A stretch of DNA of 64,000 nucleotides, taken from contig JAOTON010000971.1 of NCBI GenBank assembly GCA_034440635.1, positions 620,001 to 684,000 of the forward strand, read 5' to 3'. Below, in pieces: positions 12,360 through 23,855 of the stretch. Origin of the DNA: Lepas anatifera (lineage: Eukaryota; Arthropoda; Thecostraca; Lepadidae). Under the pieces are notes generated by a model that saw only the letters and a program-made list of their open reading frames with translations, was not told the DNA's origin and did not search any database. Within the stretch, counting starts at the first letter, position 1, and every line of letters starts with the position of its first letter. The position numbers and the translations under genes were made by a program.

Positions 12360-15300
12360 TAGGCCGGGTCGATGGAAAGGGATCCCGGTGAAAGGGGGAA
12401 ATTATTGGTCCTTGTTCAATTTAAAGCTAATCTGCAAATTTTCAGCAATTTTAATTGAGTCTGAGTACTAGCGAAAAGCTCATTTATCTGAGCACTTTTT
12501 GCTGTTTTTCTCCTAAAATGTGATTTTAGAACATTGGGAAGTCTCAGAGAGCTCCAATTTTGCGATTTTTGAATGCGCCGGGTGCTGTTACACCAGTTGT
12601 GGTAGAAGAGTTATAATGGAGAGAGATCTATTAGTCCTTTTATAGTGTTTTCCGTGGAGGCTTTAGCATCCGTCACCAGTGACATCTACCGGTGGACACG
12701 ATAAACAGCGCGCGAAAGGCGTGCTGTGCGCCGGGGTTTGGTCCCATTTAAGGGGACAGGTGGTGATTCAATTTCTTGTAATCAACCGAATGGGATTAAT
12801 CTGATGAAATTGCGGTTTTCACATGTGTCTGAGCCCATACCCTTTCCCTTCCCCAGCCTTGTTTGCCTGATAAGCAATGGTACATAATCGTACCTATTGA
12901 ACGGCAAATGGGCATTACAGAAGCACCGTCTTAAGAGAATGTAACTTGAATTGGCACCAGTCTTGCTGGCTTTCATATCCCCCCTCTCTCCTCTCTCTCG
13001 CACGCGCGCTATCTCGAATCTCCTTAGGTACATTCGATCCGCTGCCAGTACCACCGCACATTTGACACCAAGCACTGACACTGGATATTGTCGCTCATTT
13101 GGGAGGGTAGGCTCGCTAAATACGAAGAAGTCACGCATCAGTTTGACTGACGGCGTGACTTAAAGAAGTCGTGGTACTGTCCGCTGCGTTAGTAGTCGGC
13201 TTATTTCACGCGCTAAAGCCATCATTTTTAGCTATGACTAGTGGTAGGAAATCTGAGCTAAAAACTCGGAAAACTCGACAAGGTACCGAAAATTTTGTCG
13301 TGGGCCAACCTGCTGATCTTCCCACAAACGTGTTACCAACGAGGAAGCAGTTTATGAACTGTTTTCGAAACATACAGCGGGAGATAGACCCTTTAACCAG
13401 ACGGCTGACATCTGCGGCAAAAGCAAAGAAGCTGGCGTGCGATCGAGTTGTAAGCACTTGGCGTCAGGAGGGGATTCCAACGGTTAGTGGATCTCGTATC
13501 AGCCAACTGGGTGACATCTGTCATAGACGTTTCAAAAAACTTATGAAAACTCCCAAGCGCGATCGGGATGATACCGTAAGGGAGAAGGGAAGAGACGTGG
13601 TTCTCCAAACTATTTGACATTGCTGCTTGTAAATGTTCAGACCCACTGAACTGTCCCTGTGACAGAGACGATAAGGAGCCGGAGCTAGAAGTTGCGTTTC
13701 TCCATGATCAGAGAACCGTGAGAAGAATCACGACCGGCTCCATCGACCACGAAGAAAGTCGTCGCAGGCGAGTGCAACAAGATAGGAGGGAAAGAAGGGC
13801 ACAGCAGATGACAAGAGAGTCTCCAGAAGGACCAGATCCATACCAGACACACTTACAGGTGCGAAACTTGTATTTTAGGTAAACCATTGTTCTGTTAATG
13901 TGCTCGATAGATAACTCCACTTTATGTTTTCCGAGCGTTATTTTCGACGCATGGAGTTTATAAGTATTTGTTACGTCCTCAATAGACTAGTTAAAAGGAC
14001 AGTAGTCTCCTGAGCGCGCTAAGCTGAGAGTATTTATCATCACTGGATGACCTCGTGCGATATGATTAGCCTAATAGCGCAAAAAACTCACCACAGTTGT
14101 AATATAGGTATTGCAGAATACTATGTAAGTTTTTTTCGTGATCGGAATCGGATACACATGTAATTAAATGAGAATGTCTTACATATCAATTTTGTTTTTT
14201 AAGTCGAATAATAGTGTCAGTCTCCCTTATAATGAGTCATTCTCCTATTTTTCGCAGGGATCCTCCTCTGAGGACCCCACAGACACCGAAGCTGTGTCTT
14301 CAGCGGACAGCGCGGAGCATGAAGCGACCAGCAGTGAAGTAAACACGGACACACTGAGACACATGGCATTGGCAGCCGATAGATACGGCGTGTCAAATCG
14401 TGCGGCTGCTGCTATTGTTAATGGTTTCCAAATTGATATCGGAAGGATTTCCTCTAGTGATACCAGATTCATAGTGGATCACAAGAAAGTACAACGGGCT
14501 AGGGTGCTTGCTCGTATTCGAGAAGCAGAAAGAGAAAAGACAAGGTTTGCGAATCTGAGTTGCCAGGTGTATATTTTGATGGCCGAAAAGATACCTCGTA
14601 TGTTATGATAGGCAGTCATCTAGATGAGTCAGGCCCCTCAACACGTAGAATAGCACAGTAGGAAGAACATATCGCTGTTGTTGCAGAGCCTGGCGGCGAG
14701 TATCTAACGCATTTTACCCCAGAATCAGGAAAGGCTCATGTAATCTTTAAGAAGCTCCATGATGTTGTTGAGGAATTTGGTGGGGACATAGCTGTGTTGA
14801 GGGCAGACGGAACCGCAGTGAACACAGGAAAAAATGGTGGCATATTTCGACTGTTTGAGCTTTTTGAAGGTAGACCAGTTCATTGGTTCATTTGTCTACT
14901 TAACTCTAATGAGTTGAATTTACGTAAATTGTTCACAAAGCTTGATGGCGTTAGTGCGGGACCGAGATCATTCAGCGGTCCAATCGGTAAGAAACTGTCC
15001 GAGGATCTCCACAATAAGCCATTAGTATCATTTAGTCCAGTACCTGGCAACCTGCAGAACCTGGATAAACAGACAATTGATGCCCTCAGCACAGATCAAC
15101 AGATACTGTACAAGCTGACTGCGGGCATCATTGGGGGAAATTGGCACTGAGCTTGCCGCCAGAAAAATCGGCCCTCTGAACCAGGCCAGATGGCTGACGT
15201 TGGCGACAAGAATTCTTCGTCTCTATGCCTCAACTGAACAGCCAACAAGCAACTTGAAGATGCTGACCGAATTCATTGCCAGGCATTACGTTCCCGTCTG

Positions 15301-16667
15301 GTTCCAAATCAAGTGCAATCCTCACTGCAAAGATGGATCCAGAAACTTATTCTGCAGCATCGAGCTCCTGAAGGGTTTACCGCTCTCCGTACAGAAGATC
15401 GTGAGGCCTGTCATCCAGCGAAATGGGTACTGGGCTCACCCAGAGGCGATTCTTATCGCCATGCTGTGTGATGATGATATACAAATCCGGGAAAAAGCGG
15501 TCGGGGTGATAACACAGTGCAGAGCAGCTGTGTCTGGTGAGGTGCGGCCTTACGAGATCCCCAAGATTGACTTCCAGGCCAATAGTTATGCTGAGATGAT
15601 TAACTGGTCGAATGAGCTAGTGACTGAACTCCCACTGACATCCAAGCTCAGCGTGCCGGAGCTGCTCTCTTTTAGAGATTCAGCGCCCCAGGCGGTAGAA
15701 AGGGCAGTTCAACTGGTGACTCAGGCTGGAAGCGCAGTGGTCGGAAGTGCTGCCCGTCATGGTTATGTTTGTGCGAGAATGCGGCACCGTGAAAGCATCC
15801 CTGTTTTTGAGTAGAAACGAGATTTTGTTGTTGATTGACTTGACCTACGAGTTCGTTAAACGACGTTTTTTCCATGTGTTGGTGACGCAAAAAATGGTTT
15901 GATAAAGATACAACCAGATGCATCTTGTTTTCTGAGGGCGATATGGCTAGATCAACACCATACGCGCCACCGCCAACAAACACCGACACCAATATGGGAC
16001 CAATCAGCCTTCAACCTTCTGCTGACGATAAATATCCTCACTCTAAAACTACTCCTAGAAACAAATACTCGTCGAATTTCGGGTCAATATTACATACTTC
16101 CCCTGCTGTGTCCTGCATTCGTCTGTTTCGGTCACTTCCTTTCCGATGCATGTGTTTAGGCCTCAGGACATATGTAGATACGACTAAGTGATGGCAACGA
16201 GGGATGGGAAATATTTACTAAAGCCAGTGACTGTCCAGAAATCGAATTCTCGGTTTTCAGGCCTCCACACACAGTTAAAACCACTCCCTGGCGGCTTGAC
16301 TCCCTCGACTGCGCTAGTTCTCCATTCTGCCACCAGGGGCACTATGACGGGCATCCCTCAGGAGAGAAGCGAGAATAACCGAGTCATGACACATTATGAA
16401 GTATAAATAGAGTCCTCTATAGGCTGGAATGATATACGGAGAACACGACAATAATGTTTTTGGAGCCCTCAGATATCTCACTCACGCATTAATTAGGCAT
16501 TCTGAAGAAAAAATGGGAAAAGTCCCTGCACAAATCGGTCATTCGCTACCACTCAGCATCAATTTAAAAAATTGGAAAAATCATATCATTTTCTTATACC
16601 CCAAGGACAAATAATTTCCCCCTTTCACTTGTTTCCTGGAGAAAAACCCCTCCCCTGACCCGGCCTA
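12360..16667 (+). mobile_element. 4.3-kb DNA transposon with TIRs and a perfect 8-bp target duplication
   Basis: The left end reads TAGGCCGGGTC and the right end GACCCGGCCTA, exact inverted complements. Further in, TGAAAGGGGGAAATTATT and GTCCTTG recur in inverted orientation (about 12390-12415 and 16606-16630). The element is flanked on both sides by CTCCTCAT (12352-12359 and 16668-16675), a perfect 8-bp duplication. Inside is one gene with an intron encoding a transposase-like protein. An 8-bp duplication is typical of hAT-like and a few other cut-and-paste superfamilies. The ends are not the classic hAT CAGNG type. It lies in an ADAR intron on the opposite strand. The exact duplication suggests a fairly recent insertion. 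Confidence 0.88.
13234..15814 (+). pseudogene. RNase-H-like transposase-type gene, two exons, broken frame
   Basis: The likely start is ATG 13234 (MTSGRKSELKTRKTRQ). Exon 1 ends at 13858 (CAG^GTGCGA) and exon 2 begins at 14258 (TTCGCAG^GGA), both phase 0. Features in order: a Cys cluster (ACKCSDPLNCPCDRDD, about 13620); an Arg-rich region; a helical segment (ADRYGVSNRAAAAIVNG, 14380-14430); YFDGRKD (about 14575); RADGTAVNTG (about 14805-14835), a possible catalytic Asp region; LLNSNELNLRKLF; STDQQILYKL; RWLTLATRILRLYASTEQP; QRNGYWAHPEA; and AVERAVQLVTQAGSAV near the end. I remember similar unnamed proteins in cnidarian and arthropod genomes, from memory only. Breaks: frame shifts near 13575-13600, 14562 and at the G5 run 15133-15137, plus an in-frame TAG at 14659. 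A few residues before AVERAV seem to be missing relative to relatives I recall. Confidence 0.75.
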
Positions 16668-16675
16668 CTCCTCAT
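16668..16675. repeat. Target-site duplication, right copy (CTCCTCAT)
   Basis: These 8 bp are identical to 12352-12359. Together the two copies fix both transposon ends to the base. Confidence 0.88.
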
Positions 16676-16949
16676 CCCTTCCCCAAGATGTGACTATGGG
16701 GGGATATCGACCCCTACGATAGAATTTGGCGCGCGCCTGATAATTTTTTGTTTCCATCTGATGGTTTTAGGCCCAGAAGATTGGTAACCTCGTGGTCCGG
16801 ACGCCGCCCCTCGACCAATTGCTCCCGATCAAATTTATTGAATACGATTACGTGCGGCACCACGCCAGAACTTGTGATCTTCTGTCGGCTTTTACCGGAG
16901 ATGGCGTTAGTAGCTCTTCCGACAAAAATAAATAAAAAATAATAAAATG

Positions 16950-17906
16950 TTAACACGCGCAGCGAAGGGGAATCCTAAAGTGCCCTTCACCCATTTTTCC
17001 AAGCTGTCCGGAGAACCTTCTCTACCGGAAAATGTGTTACTCGGCTGCATTTGAGAGAATTTATGAGCGCGTCCATTGAAGAAATTTTGAAAATCGGTTA
17101 GTAATTTTTCGACTTATAGGCTTTCAAAGTCAGCCCTAAATTTTGTGACCGTCGCAATCGCGCGATCGCACCAGTTCATCTGCTCTGTACACCAAGTGAT
17201 GACGTCATATCGCCATATAATCAGGTTATACGTCAAGGTCAACCCACATGAAGGTCAAGGTCAAATGTCACAGGTCACGGTCATTGACCCCAGTATTCCG
17301 GTCAGATGATATTCAGTATGAAGGTTATGCTATGATTTCATAGTTAAGGCTACTTAAGGTCAAGATCAAGGTTTCAGGTCAAGGTCAGAGGTCTTTTCTA
17401 GGTCAAAAAAATAATCTATTCCCGCCCGAAGGCTGCTATAGTGCCGGTAAAATTGTGCATTATTGTGAATATGGCATGGCATATTGTTACGTCATAGGTC
17501 ATTGACCTTGAATGACTTGACCTCAAAATTCCATAGAAAGTTGTGTGGCACCTTTCCTATATGACTTAAATCCGCCTTTGGTGTATTGCCAGCTATTTTC
17601 CACGTAATCACGGCATTTCCCAATAGGTCCCCTAGGAGGCCCCATATTTGACCTTAGCGACCTAATTGACCTTGGAGATATTCTTAAGACAATAAAACTT
17701 GGTGTGTGTATTGGGGTTTATAGGGCGCTTTCAGCATCTGGGCTATATCGCGCCCACATAAAACTTGATCATAATGTTGATCATTATTTCCCCATGCACA
17801 CCCCAACGGGCGTTTTCCTAGCCCTCTTGGTTTCCGAGACCTCAGAGGGCACTCTAGGACCCCTCAACTGTGTTGACACCAGACCCCTCTCCACTGCGCG
17901 TGTTAA
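16950..17906. mobile_element. TTAA-ended element rich in AAGGTCA motifs
   Basis: It starts TTAACACGCGCAG and ends CTGCGCGTGTTAA. Between 17232 and 17405 there are several TCAAGGTCA and AGGTCA motifs in the same direction. A second, similar right end (GACCCCTC then CTGCGCGTTTTAA, to 18065) follows, so either two related copies are joined or the end has been duplicated. Confidence 0.75.
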
Positions 17907-18311
17907 TTGGGGCGCAGATTTCAGTGTTAGACTATGAAATGAGTAACGATATTCATGTATTGTAACAAGTTATTGTTGCATTAATTGAGATCCATTTTAG
18001 TTATTGGGGCTAATTTGGAAAATGATTTTGGGGGCACTTTAGGACCCCTCCTCTGCGCGTTTTAAGTCCAAATTTGAATACAGTTTTAAATGTTGCCATT
18101 TCATCACTAGTCAACTGATTCCCAGCCAAATTAATAGAATTCACTCATGGATTCTGTCGTTAGGAATAAATTCGGGCTAAAAGTGGAAAAGTTCCCACTG
18201 TGCATTGGCCACGCTGCTCCTGCGGTGACCAATAGTTTCTTCAACAATTTTTACATTGAAACTCTGATGAAGAACTGTGCCCGAATATACAATCGCTATG
18301 CATTTACCAAT

Positions 18312-18823
18312 TTAACACACGCATTGACGGGGGTCTAAGCCACCTTCACTTTGACGGGGGGAGGGGCGGGTTCCCGCCCCCACTCAAGATCTCGAGAACC
18401 ACGAAAGGTAGTAAAAAAAACGGTAAAAAGCGATGGGTAGCCTATCCACTTCTACATCAAAAGTATTTGTATCATTTTTTTCGGGTCACATTTAAGGTCA
18501 CTAGAGGTCAAAACATGCCGTCATAGGGATAATATGTAAATGAAGGTTTTCGGTCATTACATCTGAACAAGTAAAGATAGAGCAAACTAATTTATACCAT
18601 TGGAATTCTCGCAGCAAGCCGAATCAAATGATGTATAGTATGACATTGCTAGTATGACATTGCTGACCTGAGATGACCTAACCTTAAAATTTGACAAAAT
18701 TTGCAAACAAATGATGAAGGCAAAGGTATGCCAAGTACGGCGGCACTACGCGCCGCCGTTTTCATGCTATCTCAAAAAACCGAGGGGACGGGTACCCGCC
18801 CCTCCCGTCAATGCGCGTGTTAA
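18312..18823 (-). mobile_element. Short TTAA-ended element (512 bp)
   Basis: The ends are TTAACACACGCATTGACGGG and CCCGTCAATGCGCGTGTTAA, inverted complements with one mismatch. Subterminal hairpins are GGGCGGGTTCCCGCCC on the left and GGGTACCC on the right. The internal stem CGGCGGC/GCCGCCG (18738-18758) corresponds to the stem found in the other copies. Confidence 0.83.
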
Positions 18824-19373
18824 CATCCCGGATACGAGAGATGCAAAATAACATCTCATCAACTAGTTCTTATATAACTTGCCCATTACGTAACATTACC
18901 AACTCCCGCTTACATAACTTACTCATCGTCCCCCATTTGTTCCGACGAGAAAACGCTGTATCCGACTCACGTGGGCCCAATGTAAAAAACAGATCTTTGG
19001 TTTCCGAGCTGCTTCGAGTATGCCCGCGTATACTATCAGTATTATCACACCGCGAGAGCAGAAATAGCAGCATCGATATGCCCTAGATGAAAGAACACCA
19101 AACCAGGGGGTGACGACCATTGTCATTCATGTCCAGAAAGCACAAGGCTCTCAGATAGTTTTGAGATCACATAGCTAGTCACTTCAGCTGGCATACAGCC
19201 AACAGAGGAGTGGCGCGCAGAATATTTCAGAGAACCAAGGAATTGCAAGGAATCAGATGACGGCTCAAAAAATAACGGGAGGCCCTAGTGTAAAGCACGA
19301 CAGTTGCATCCTCAATGCTAAAATCTGTCCAAATCCAGTGAATACGAATGAACAGACAATATTCCTAAGACAC

Positions 19374-20391
19374 TTAACACACACCCCGCTGGGGGGGCGA
19401 AATTCGCCCCCTCCTGGTTTTCCCCCGATAACGCAAAAAACGAAGAGACGCAGAACAACGAAATTCACAGTACCTTATCCCTGATCAATTTTAAACACCT
19501 GACCAAATTTTTGAGTTAAGGCCATGTCAGGTCAAGAAGCTATTCAGGGTCAAGTGACCCGACCTCAAAATCTAATATCACGAGTTTGAAGCGGCGCCCA
19601 GGGAACATCAGCAAACCGATCAGTTCCAAACTTCCACAATATGATGAGGTCATTAGGGTCTACAAATCTGTTATCTCGGAATTTTGATATTGTTGGCCTA
19701 AGGTGGGATCAATTTTTTGGTCACCCCATTATAAGTCTATGGTGAAAAATAGAATGGGCTCGTTTTCAGTAAATACTGGATAGATAAAGCTGAGAATCCT
19801 CAAACCGTCTATTCTTGCCACGAGCTTGACCATAAAATTGGGTTTTTGAGCATCTGGTCCCTCAAAGGTCATATCAGGTCACGGGAACATAGAGTGATTG
19901 TTTTGCTTCTCACTGAATTGAGATAAATCCCCCATTTTTCTTGCATTGTGCTTATATTGTCACGGGGAGTCGATCAATTTGCAGCATGATCATACCAGGT
20001 CACTCTGTGACCCTGACCTAGTTCGAGGTCAGGCCATTTTCACTATTTGACCTAGCAAAGTCATATTATACCTCATTCGATTCACCGCGATGAAAGGAAT
20101 CCAATGATGTATACATATTTTCTCTAGCTTCACTGAGTACAGATCTAGAGAGAGAAACGCACACTGCTCTGTTGTAAGCCTATGGAACCTTCTTTGACCT
20201 ATGTTGACCTCAATAAATATGTTGACCTGACATAAAAATTCTCTTTAAAAATATCTTGATTGTCTGTCAAGAGCTTTCGAACGCCACCCGTAATTTTTAT
20301 TTAGCTTTCGTGGGAAATGAGATACGGAGGGGGCGACAAACGCCCCCAGCGGGGCGAGTCATGCAAGGGACCCCAGCGGGGCGCGTGTTAA
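19374..20391 (+). mobile_element. TTAA-ended non-autonomous element, copy 2 (inverse of copy 1)
   Basis: It begins TTAACACACACCCCGCTGGG and ends CCCCAGCGGGGCGCGTGTTAA. Its length of 1018 bp is almost the same as copy 1 (1017 bp), and copy 1 read on the other strand aligns along its full length. It carries the same doubled CCCCAGCGGGG at one end. Confidence 0.85.
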
Positions 20392-22702
20392 TAAAAGCCC
20401 TCGGTCAAACTCGCTGACGTGCCTGATGAGGTTTGGCCCTCGTCAGGCCCCCTGTTCGGGTCTGAATCTCGGCCCGGCCGGCCCGCCATCTGGCCGGCGT
20501 CGGCAGTAACGATGCCGCCGATTCGGCAGCTCCCCGTTACGAGACCGCGGGGACTCACGCCGCGCCGGTGAGTGGCCACCGGGGAGCGAGGCTCTCGCCA
20601 AAACAGCCGCACACGGACCGCACTTCAGCCGAACCAGCGGCGAACGGGCCGAGTTCAGCAGAGGTGTGTCAGTGCTCATCCGCCGAGCGCGCAGAACACG
20701 TACCGGAACTATTTCACCATCGCAGACAGCAGCCGCACTGAGCTATTCGACATGCGTAGATATGACGTCATCCTTACGGCTATCACCGTTTTCTTAAGGC
20801 ACACGGAACGTGTATAGTCGCGCGATTTCAGACGACGTCATGATTACATGCTTTTAAGTAACCAATTTGTAAACTTCGATGCGTGAACTTCAGCAGGAGG
20901 GAAGTATATACCGGAGCATGGGCATCGCCCCATATTTGTTTAACCAAGGGGACAACTCCAGCATGAGGGTATGTTGGGAGGCGAATATCTAGCATGCTAG
21001 CCGTCTTTGAGAACACCACCGAAACATTTCACATCACTACAATCGGATATATTCACTCAAGTTCACGCAGGCAATGGGGATAAAAGACAACACCCCTACG
21101 TTGCATGCATACATTTTGGGGCATCCCCAGTTTCACCAGTTAGGGGCCACGTCCCCACTTTCGAGGCCTGTGAGTTGGAGGCATGCCTCCGACAAAGGAA
21201 CTACACCTCGCACATTTTCAGGGGGCATACACAAAATTGCCACTTGTCCATGCACTACACTGGCGGCCAGGCGCTAAACCAATTCAAACCGCATATCCCA
21301 ATTATGCAACCTAAATATTCATATTTTACCATTCCTGCTCCCACATGTTTATGCAATTGGAGTGCCCAGTTTAGACAAAAGTAATCCACAGGCAGTTATT
21401 TATTTCTTTTCCTAGGGGAGCGTTTTTAAAATCAAAATATTGAACTTATTAAACATTTTTCAGAGAAATCATGGACACCTCCATGATCTTCGGCTAAAAG
21501 TTCCCCTAATTACACTAAATTCCAGGATTCGACCAAGGTGCCACATTCCCTTTATGCGGAGAAACAAAAAATGAAGCAGCACAATTCTCGTCATTGCTCT
21601 CCCGGCCCAGCCACCGCTCCTGCTGCTCCCTGGGGCGTCGCGAGGATGGGGAGGACATGTCACCTACTTTTCGCCTGAAGATGACTTAAAAATGTCAACG
21701 GAAGCATGAAAAACAATTCAAAATTTCCAGCGTAAGTTCATTTCTGGCAGAGAAGAGCTGTTTAAGGAGTCAATTCGAGCGATAGAGCGCTATTTCCCAG
21801 AAAACAATTTGGGTGCGCTAAGATTAGACTGCGGATGCGCTAGGCGGCCTATCCCATGCCTGTCCATTTGCAGCCCTTTGCGACCTTAAATCCGTTCCAC
21901 GGCTGAGAGGGCTGAGAACCGGCTTCTCACGCGCTGCCGGGCCAATCACCGTAATATGATTTGACCGGCTAGGAGAACTAGTGGTCGTGGGAAGTGCGAA
22001 ATTGACCGGTAGGTGTACGCTTTACCACTGTCCTGTAGTGGTCTAGGTCTATAACGGCTCCTTTCGCCTTAATGTAAGCTAATGGTTCACCAAATTGATT
22101 TAAATATTTAATAACATTTCCTAATAAAAGTTACGATGTGATAACCTTACAAAATTTTGTTCATCGTAACGATCATATCAGTATACGAGTACCTACCCGC
22201 AGCACTTGACGTCATCCCCACTCGAACGCATGCGCCGACACAGTAAGGTAAGTAGCAGGCTGTAAGCCGTCAATTCTGAGTGGGCTCTAGTCTGGGGCAG
22301 TTCTGGGCCTTGCCCGAGAGTTGGTTCAGCCCTGAACAAAATCGGCCACCGCCAGGACTTTCGCAGGTCTAATTTTTCCTGATATAGTAGCCGGCGTTAT
22401 TTGATCCGGCACCGAACAAGCTTGCTTGATTTGTGAACAGATTGAAAGCGTTGAAAATTTGGTAAAGTTGACAATTTATAAAAAACCATGCGTTGATTTT
22501 TAAGATTCATATTCAGTACCACAAAGGGGCATTTTACAAGGAATGAGATTGAAGCAGGAACGCAAATCGCAACCATGAGGCTATAATAGGTAGAACATAT
22601 TGCAGCGAACTGATCACCTATATTAAACAAAAGTTGCCACGCAATCCACAAAGTTGCATACTTCTAACCACACCTTTTCAGTTATTCTGGTTCACTTGAG
22701 GA
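20392..22702. other. Intron sequence with a CpG-rich patch
   Basis: 20440-20700 is CpG-rich (GGCCCGGCCGGCCCGCC) and could be an internal promoter or an unannotated exon. I see no domain. The rest is featureless. Confidence 0.45.
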
Positions 22703-23855
22703 GACATGGCCATTGGTGCTGTTCCTTGCTTTTACATTCCTACCAATGTGGACTTTTGGAGATTAGGATATGTGACGTTTGTGAAGCTCTACGAGCTGCA
22801 TCAGTCCTTACAGCTGCCCTTCTTTGGTAACAGAGTTCCAGCAGTCTGAAACAACCTAATGCCGCTCTTGGCCACGCCATTCGTACCCTTCACTACGCTG
22901 TACAGCATCACAAACTTCACCCACTCGCATTCATTCCACGCTTCAACAGGAAGGGGTAGCCACAACGACCCGAGTATTTGCATCTCGCTAAACAGAAGCC
23001 AGGATCTTTAATTCACAAGGCCCCGAATCCGGATTGGCTCTTCTATGCGTACTTTATCATTTGTTGAGTCCTCAGCTGCGTCACAGTTTCTGAACTTCTC
23101 CCCGATTTCTTTGTTCTGGATCCTGTTCTTGTCGCTACAAAACGTGAACATCTCAGTCTGAGGCGTGATATAACAATGTGCGATTCAGCACAGCCAGCGC
23201 TGACTGGGCCAGCTATATGTCTGCGTCTTTCAATCTGAGAAACTCCCGATACCATTAGAGGTCATTCGGGGGCACATCCACTGCTACAGCTCACATCAGC
23301 CTCGCCGGCATGCAGGAGAGCTGGCCGCGTCAGCGCTGGCTGTGTTGAACCGGCACATTTTTCTCACGCCTCCGACTGTTGTGTTCGCGTTTTGAAGGCG
23401 ATAAGATCAACACCCATGAAAGGGAAATCACAGAATAGTTGGGAAACCGTGAAGCGATTGATGACTACACAAAACGCACTAATACAAAAATATGCCCGAA
23501 TTCCAGGTCGCGTGAATGAAAGATCCTGGTTCGTGTTTAGCGAGATGCAAATACCCGGGTCGATGTGGTTACCTCTTTCTGCTGAAGCGTGGAATGAAGA
23601 TGAGGGGTGAGTCAAGTTCAAGATGCTATGCAGTGTAATGAAGGTTATGAAGGACATAGCCGATAGCGTAGTTAAGCTGCTTCAGACTACGTGAACTACT
23701 ACGTGCTTCAGACTAAGTGACCAAAGAAGGACAGCTTCAAGGACTGATGTAGCTCGTAGAGCTACATAAACGTTACACACCCAATTTCATAAATTCCGCA
23801 TTGAAAGAAATGTAGAAACAAGGGATGACGGCGACGGCAGTGCCTACTCCAGGCC
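22703..23855. repeat. Large inverted repeat with coding-like arms
   Basis: The left arm (about 22703-23050) and right arm (about 23480-23855) are inverted copies at perhaps 75-80% identity by eye. Conserved words include TTTAGCGAGATGCAAATAC and GAAGCGTGGAATGAA. Both arms encode similar short peptides: minus strand at 22983 MQILGSLWLPLPVEAWNE, plus strand at about 23545 MQIPGSMWLPLSAEAWNE. The frames then break. It may be a duplicated, inverted gene fragment or long terminal arms of an element. Family not recognised. Confidence 0.7.

Noticed and set aside
14168..14257. Upstream start of the transposase second exon at ATG 14168
   Set aside because: The stretch before 14258 reads as an intron ending in TATTTTTCGCAG. 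The phase-0 donor at 13858 joins it cleanly to exon 1.
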